This document shows, one piece after another, positions 24,302 to 26,993 of a stretch of DNA of 26,993 nucleotides. Source of the stretch: QHXQ01 sp036389375. Its GTDB lineage: Bacteria; Acidobacteriota; Blastocatellia; Pyrinomonadales; Pyrinomonadaceae. The stretch lies in the NCBI GenBank assembly GCA_036389375.1, contig DASVQA010000075.1, forward strand, positions 1 to 26,993. The letters are read 5' to 3'. How positions within the stretch are numbered: position 1 is the first letter of the stretch; each line of letters opens with the position of its first letter. The translations under genes were made by a program, and so were the position numbers. The notes under the pieces were generated by a model. It did not search any database. It had not been told where the DNA came from and saw only the letters and a list, made by a program, of their open reading frames with translations.

Positions 24302-24373
24302 GAGTCTGGAGAGTCCAGCGAGGCCGAAGCGTCTAAAAAGTTGTCCTTTGACTCTCTAGACTCTCCGGCCTCA
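24302..24373 (-). repeat. Inverted repeat filling the DUF1844-MBL gene junction
   Basis: AGAGTCTGGAGAGTC (24302-24316) is mirrored at 24351-24365 with one mismatch, and GAGGCCG (24321-24327) is mirrored by CGGCCTC (24367-24373). The right side reads as approximate heptamers (GACTCTC, TAGACTC, TCCGGCC). It spans nearly the whole 82-base gap, starts 4 bases past the DUF1844 stop, and its inner foot is 6 bases before the MBL start codon. Confidence 0.65.
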
Positions 24374-24377
24374 CGAC

Positions 24378-24941
24378 TTACCTGCCCCCGGTGATGTCGC
24401 TGCCGGAGAAGCCGCGCGGGCGTGCTGGCGGGCGCGTGTTGGCGAGCGAGACGTATTGCATCTGTAGTTCGGCGCGCAGGCTTTCGAGAATCTGTTGCTC
24501 CTGCGCGCTCAGGTTGCCGCGCGTCTTCTGCTGGATGGTGACGAGCAGATCAATGCAATGCTTGGCGAGCGGCAGATCGACCTCGCCCGCAGGGAAGCCC
24601 GGATGCTCCGTCATGCCGAGCGCAGCGGCAGCCGGCGACGCAATGAACATGACGAGATTGGCAAACGGCGTCGGGTCGCTGCCCGCGCCTGTTTCAGGTT
24701 CCTGCGCGGGCGCGGGCGGCGGATTCAGCCCGGCGGTAGCATCGTCGCTCGCGGCTCGGGCCGTTTCGTGCGGCCCGCTGGCGCTGCCGTCGGTGGTCGC
24801 TCCGGCGGCGGCGGTTTGCTGTTGCGCGGCGGGCGGCGGGGCGGCGGGCGCTTCTTCTTCGCGTTCGATCTCGCGCGGCGTGCCGTCGGCATTGAAGAGA
24901 CGGCGATCAGTGACTTTGAAAGTGGGTTTCTCTTCGCTCAT
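24378..24941 (-). CDS. DUF1844 domain protein
   Basis: The protein has 187 residues. The first 90 are low complexity, rich in Ala, Pro, Gln and Glu, after a start MSEEKPTFKVTDRRLFN that often opens DUF1844 proteins. The DUF1844 core is about residues 92-172: FANLVMFIASPAAAALGM, then DLPLAKHCIDLLVTIQQKTRGNLSAQEQQILESLRAELQ, mainly helical. No biochemical function is established that I know of; related proteins occur in Acidobacteriota, Deltaproteobacteria-type groups and others, usually as cytoplasmic stand-alone proteins. The ATG is preceded by AGGGA at 5-7 bases. It is the first gene of the minus-strand cluster leading to the MBL hydrolase, ribF and the ABC1 kinase, with a candidate promoter upstream. 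Confidence 0.9.
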   Translation of the reverse strand: MSEEKPTFKVTDRRLFNADGTPREIEREEEAPAAPPPAAQQQTAAAGATTDGSASGPHETARAASDDATAGLNPPPAPAQEPETGAGSDPTPFANLVMFIASPAAAALGMTEHPGFPAGEVDLPLAKHCIDLLVTIQQKTRGNLSAQEQQILESLRAELQMQYVSLANTRPPARPRGFSGSDITGGR

Positions 24942-24950
24942 ATGCTTCCC

Positions 24951-24988
24951 TTGACCGGAGCAGCCGAGAAGCGGCGCGCGCCGGTCAA
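24951..24988 (-). promoter_or_regulatory. Inverted repeat at the probable transcription start of the DUF1844 cluster
   Basis: TTGACCGG and CCGGTCAA are exact 8-base arms separated by 22 bases. The distal arm touches the candidate -10 and the other is in the leader, 9 bases before the start codon. It could be an operator or a leader hairpin; nothing in the sequence decides between them. Confidence 0.35.
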
Positions 24989-25017
24989 TTATGCTATCTC
25001 ATCTGTTGTTTACTTAA
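24988..25017 (-). promoter_or_regulatory. Candidate promoter of the DUF1844-MBL-ribF cluster
   Basis: On the minus strand TTAAGT (25012-25017), 18 bases, then CATAAT (24988-24993; five of six consensus bases). The -35 is weak. The surrounding 40 bases are markedly more A/T-rich than the flanks, which supports a promoter here. Confidence 0.4.
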
Positions 25018-25242
25018 CGCCGCGATGGTAGCACCTGCGGCCGCAGAGTCGCAAGAAAGCGAAGCGTAACGCTCAAGCATCGGTCAGCGGCATGAGCGAC
25101 CGGCAACGACGGACGGCAATTTTGGCTGGCTACACAAGCGACGTGCAGTTTGGCCGTTGTGCGCGCGGCGCGCCGGCTTGGAACATTGCAACCGGAAGCT
25201 TTAGACTCTCGCTTCAAGTTGCCAGCTTCAGGACTGAACTTT

Positions 25243-26142
25243 ATGCCCGCATCATTCGCCGATCTCGTCGCCCTTATGTCTCGCCTGCGCGCGCCCGACG
25301 GCTGCCCGTGGGATCGTGAGCAGACCTACGCCACACTCGCGCCGATGCTCTTGGAAGAGGCTTACGAAGCGTTCGAGGCGGTCGAAGCGGCGCGCGAGGG
25401 TCGCCCCGCAGAGTTGAGCGCCGAGTTGGGCGACCTGCTCTTTCAGATCATCTTCTACGCGCAGGTCGCACGCGAGCGCGGCGAGTTCAGCATCGAAGAC
25501 GTGGTGGACGGTATCCACGCCAAGATGGTGCGCCGCCACCCGCACGTCTTCGGCGGCGAGGCGGCGGCCGATACCGCCCAAGTGCTCCGCAACTGGGAAG
25601 CGATCAAAGCGGCCGAGAAACGCGCTGCCGGTCAGGCAGAGACGAAGGCGGACGCATCGCTTCTGGACGGCGTCTCGGCTAAAGCGCCCGCCCTGATGGA
25701 AGCGCACCAACTGACGACCAAAGCCGCGCGCGTCGGCTTCGACTGGCAGCGACTGGAAGACATCTTCGCCAAGCTCCATGAAGAGATTGACGAACTCAAA
25801 GCTGCCATCAGCGAACGCGACGAGTGCCGGCCTGCGAGCAACGCAGATGCGCCGGCCGCGTCGAGCGAGCAACGCGCACGCGAAGCACCGCTGCGCCCCG
25901 CCGCCGCCGAAGAGGCCGCGCATACGCGCGTCCGCGAAGAGTTGGGCGATCTGCTCTTTGCCGTCACCAACATCGCGCGCCACCTCGGCGTCGAGCCAGA
26001 AGCCGCGCTGAAGCTAACCAATCGTAAGTTCCGCCGCCGCTTCCGCCACATCGAACAGGGTCTGGCGGCGCGCGGGCGCACGCTCGATCAGGCGTCGCTC
26101 GATGAAATGGAAGCGTTATGGCAGGAAGCCAAACGAACGTGA
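25243..26142 (+). CDS. mazG: Nucleoside triphosphate pyrophosphohydrolase MazG
   Basis: The 299-residue cytoplasmic enzyme hydrolyses NTPs and dNTPs to monophosphates and PPi, cleaning the nucleotide pool. The N-terminal CPWDREQT (21-28) is the MazG hallmark. The first domain has metal-binding residues in LLEEAYEAFE (E38, E39, E42) and ELGDLLFQ (E61, D64); the second has KLHEEIDELKAAI and EELGDLLFAVTNIARHLG, the two halves separated by a roughly 35-residue Ala/Arg/Glu-rich insertion (about 190-225). The second domain ends in TNRKFRRRFRHIE, typical of the family. Slightly longer than E. coli MazG because of the insertion. The frame is open from 25150, but the ATG at 25243 starts the conserved domain and has AGGA 9 bases upstream. 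The next gene follows after 124 bases. Confidence 0.95.
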   Translation: MPASFADLVALMSRLRAPDGCPWDREQTYATLAPMLLEEAYEAFEAVEAAREGRPAELSAELGDLLFQIIFYAQVARERGEFSIEDVVDGIHAKMVRRHPHVFGGEAAADTAQVLRNWEAIKAAEKRAAGQAETKADASLLDGVSAKAPALMEAHQLTTKAARVGFDWQRLEDIFAKLHEEIDELKAAISERDECRPASNADAPAASSEQRAREAPLRPAAAEEAAHTRVREELGDLLFAVTNIARHLGVEPEAALKLTNRKFRRRFRHIEQGLAARGRTLDQASLDEMEALWQEAKRT

Positions 26143-26205
26143 GAGGCACGACCGGCGTGACAGGCGACGGGTGGCAGATGATAAGATGATCGCTGGTCGG
26201 AGTTG

Positions 26206-26234
26206 TTGATGCTCGTCGCTTCGGCGGGCAAAAT
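26206..26234 (+). promoter_or_regulatory. Candidate promoter of the zinc-ribbon protein gene
   Basis: TTGATG (26206-26211), exactly 17 bases, then CAAAAT (26229-26234); each box matches four of six consensus positions. Transcription would start about 25 bases before the start codon region. Confidence 0.4.
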
Positions 26235-26248
26235 TCGTCATCGCGCTG

Positions 26249-26256
26249 AAGGAGGT
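26249..26256 (+). promoter_or_regulatory. Strong Shine-Dalgarno site of the zinc-ribbon protein gene
   Basis: AAGGAGGT, the best SD in the window, 10 bases before the ATG at 26267. It contrasts with the SD-less starts of pcrA, ribF and the MBL gene and shows that this host does use anti-SD pairing. Confidence 0.7.
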
Positions 26257-26266
26257 TTTCGGGACA

Positions 26267-26959
26267 ATGGCGCTCGTGCAGTTCGTTCGGAATTACGAAG
26301 ACCTGTCAACGGACAGGGGCTTTCAGTTCAAGTTCTATTGCGACAAGTGCGGCAACGGTTACGTCACGCGCTATCAAGCCTCGACGCTCGGCACGGCCGG
26401 ATCGCTCTTGCGCGCGGCGGGCGATTTTTTCGGCGGCTGGGCCAGTTCCGCCGGCAACTCGGCCTACGAGGTGCAGCGCGCCGTCGGCGGCAAGGCGCAC
26501 GACGATGCGCTCGAGCAGGCGGTCGCAGAGGGCAAGCAGCATTTTCATCAGTGCTCGCGCTGCGGCAAGTGGGTCTGTCCTGAGGTCTGTTGGAACGCGC
26601 AGGCCGGGCAGTGTGAAGATTGCGCGCCCGACTATCAGGAAGAGTTTGCCGCTTCGCACGCGCAGGCGAAAGCCGATGCGGCGCGCGAGCAACTGCATGA
26701 GCGTGCGCGCCAGACCGATTATGCCTCGCAGACGGACATGAGCGCGGGCGCTTACGCAAAAGCGCCGCCGCCGCCAGCCGCCGGGCCGGCGACGGCGACG
26801 GGGCCGCTCTGTGTCAGTTGCGGCGCGGGCGTGGGCAAGGCGAAGTTTTGTCCGGAGTGCGGCACGCCGGCCCAGAAGCCGAAGCCCACTTGCTCGTCGT
26901 GCGGGCATCAGCCGGAAGGGACGCCAAAGTTCTGCCCGGAGTGCGGCACGAAGATTTAG
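26267..26959 (+). CDS. Multi-zinc-ribbon protein of unknown function
   Basis: The 230-residue protein has no signal peptide or clear membrane helix. Cysteine pairs are arranged along the chain: CDKC (C25, C28), CSRC (C96, C99), then C104, C108 and CEDC (C116, C119), and two C-terminal zinc ribbons, CVSC...CPEC (C182, C185, C195, C198) and CSSC...CPEC (C209, C212, C223, C226). The first pair could complete a site with C96/C99 across a Gly/Ser/Ala-rich middle (40-75). A helical, Ala/Gln-rich connector (about 125-160) and a Pro/Ala linker separate the halves. The paired C-terminal ribbons resemble the double zinc ribbon found in many regulatory or adaptor proteins. Function unknown; binding of protein or nucleic acid is only an inference. 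A candidate promoter and an excellent SD precede it. The remaining 34 bases of the window are noncoding. Confidence 0.82.
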   Translation: MALVQFVRNYEDLSTDRGFQFKFYCDKCGNGYVTRYQASTLGTAGSLLRAAGDFFGGWASSAGNSAYEVQRAVGGKAHDDALEQAVAEGKQHFHQCSRCGKWVCPEVCWNAQAGQCEDCAPDYQEEFAASHAQAKADAAREQLHERARQTDYASQTDMSAGAYAKAPPPPAAGPATATGPLCVSCGAGVGKAKFCPECGTPAQKPKPTCSSCGHQPEGTPKFCPECGTKI

Positions 26960-26993
26960 CGCGGTTATTGTGCAGCAGGCAAAACAGGGGCGG

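Larger units (their letters stand above)
24942..25242. other. Divergent intergenic region between DUF1844 gene and mazG
   Basis: This 301-base region holds no convincing gene. It contains a candidate minus-strand promoter (24988-25017), an inverted repeat TTGACCGG/CCGGTCAA (24951-24958 and 24981-24988), and near mazG a heptamer-like stretch (GAAGCTT, TAGACTC, TCGCTTC, AAGTTGC, CAGCTTC at 25195-25229). I could not define the mazG promoter. Confidence 0.45.

Noticed and set aside
23510..24394. 294-codon open frame on the plus strand
   Set aside because: Antisense to the MBL hydrolase, which has complete metal-binding motifs.

Overview
The window reads as a chromosomal segment of a GC-rich, Gram-negative-type bacterium, most likely an Acidobacteriota member near Blastocatellia/Pyrinomonadales. 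This assignment is inferred from gene content: a VWFA-related secreted protein, two multi-repeat carboxypeptidase-regulatory-like secreted proteins, a large secreted M14 peptidase, an OPT transporter, a DUF1844 protein, and a secreted protein with an Acidobacteria-style pilin-like C-terminus. No rRNA, tRNA, insertion sequence, phage gene or CRISPR array was seen. Eighteen protein genes cover most of the window.

Layout. 51-1097 (minus): a small secreted Asp/Arg-rich protein and a small membrane protein. 1281-6150 (plus): a tight three-gene unit in which two paralogous secreted CnaB-like repeat proteins flank a lower-GC protein of unknown function. 6240-10044 (plus): a TerC-family membrane protein, an isochorismatase-like hydrolase and a UvrD/PcrA helicase. 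10348-13068 (plus): a 906-residue secreted DUF3352-like protein. 13212-15599 (minus): an OPT-family transporter, separated from the preceding convergent gene by a very strong bidirectional hairpin. 15782-20418 (plus): a secreted M14 peptidase followed closely by a VWFA-related protein, ending at a second bidirectional hairpin. 20503-24941 (minus, transcribed DUF1844 - PhnP-like MBL hydrolase - ribF - ABC1 kinase): a housekeeping cluster. 25243-26959 (plus): mazG and a zinc-ribbon protein.

How the genes relate. Much of the window is envelope and secretion oriented (signal-peptide proteins, peptidase, peptide transporter). The rest is housekeeping: DNA repair, flavin cofactor synthesis, nucleotide-pool sanitation and a quinone-type kinase. 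A functional link between the M14 peptidase (peptide release) and the divergently transcribed OPT transporter (peptide uptake) is plausible but only inferred.

I did not find a clear new multi-gene system. The most unusual structure is a set of degenerate heptamer-rich inverted repeats in short same-strand gene junctions (before pcrA, ribF and the MBL gene, with a weaker relative before mazG). In the two best cases the stem ends exactly 6 bases before the start codon and there is no Shine-Dalgarno sequence. The second item is the low-GC unknown gene between the two paralogues at 3029-4267.
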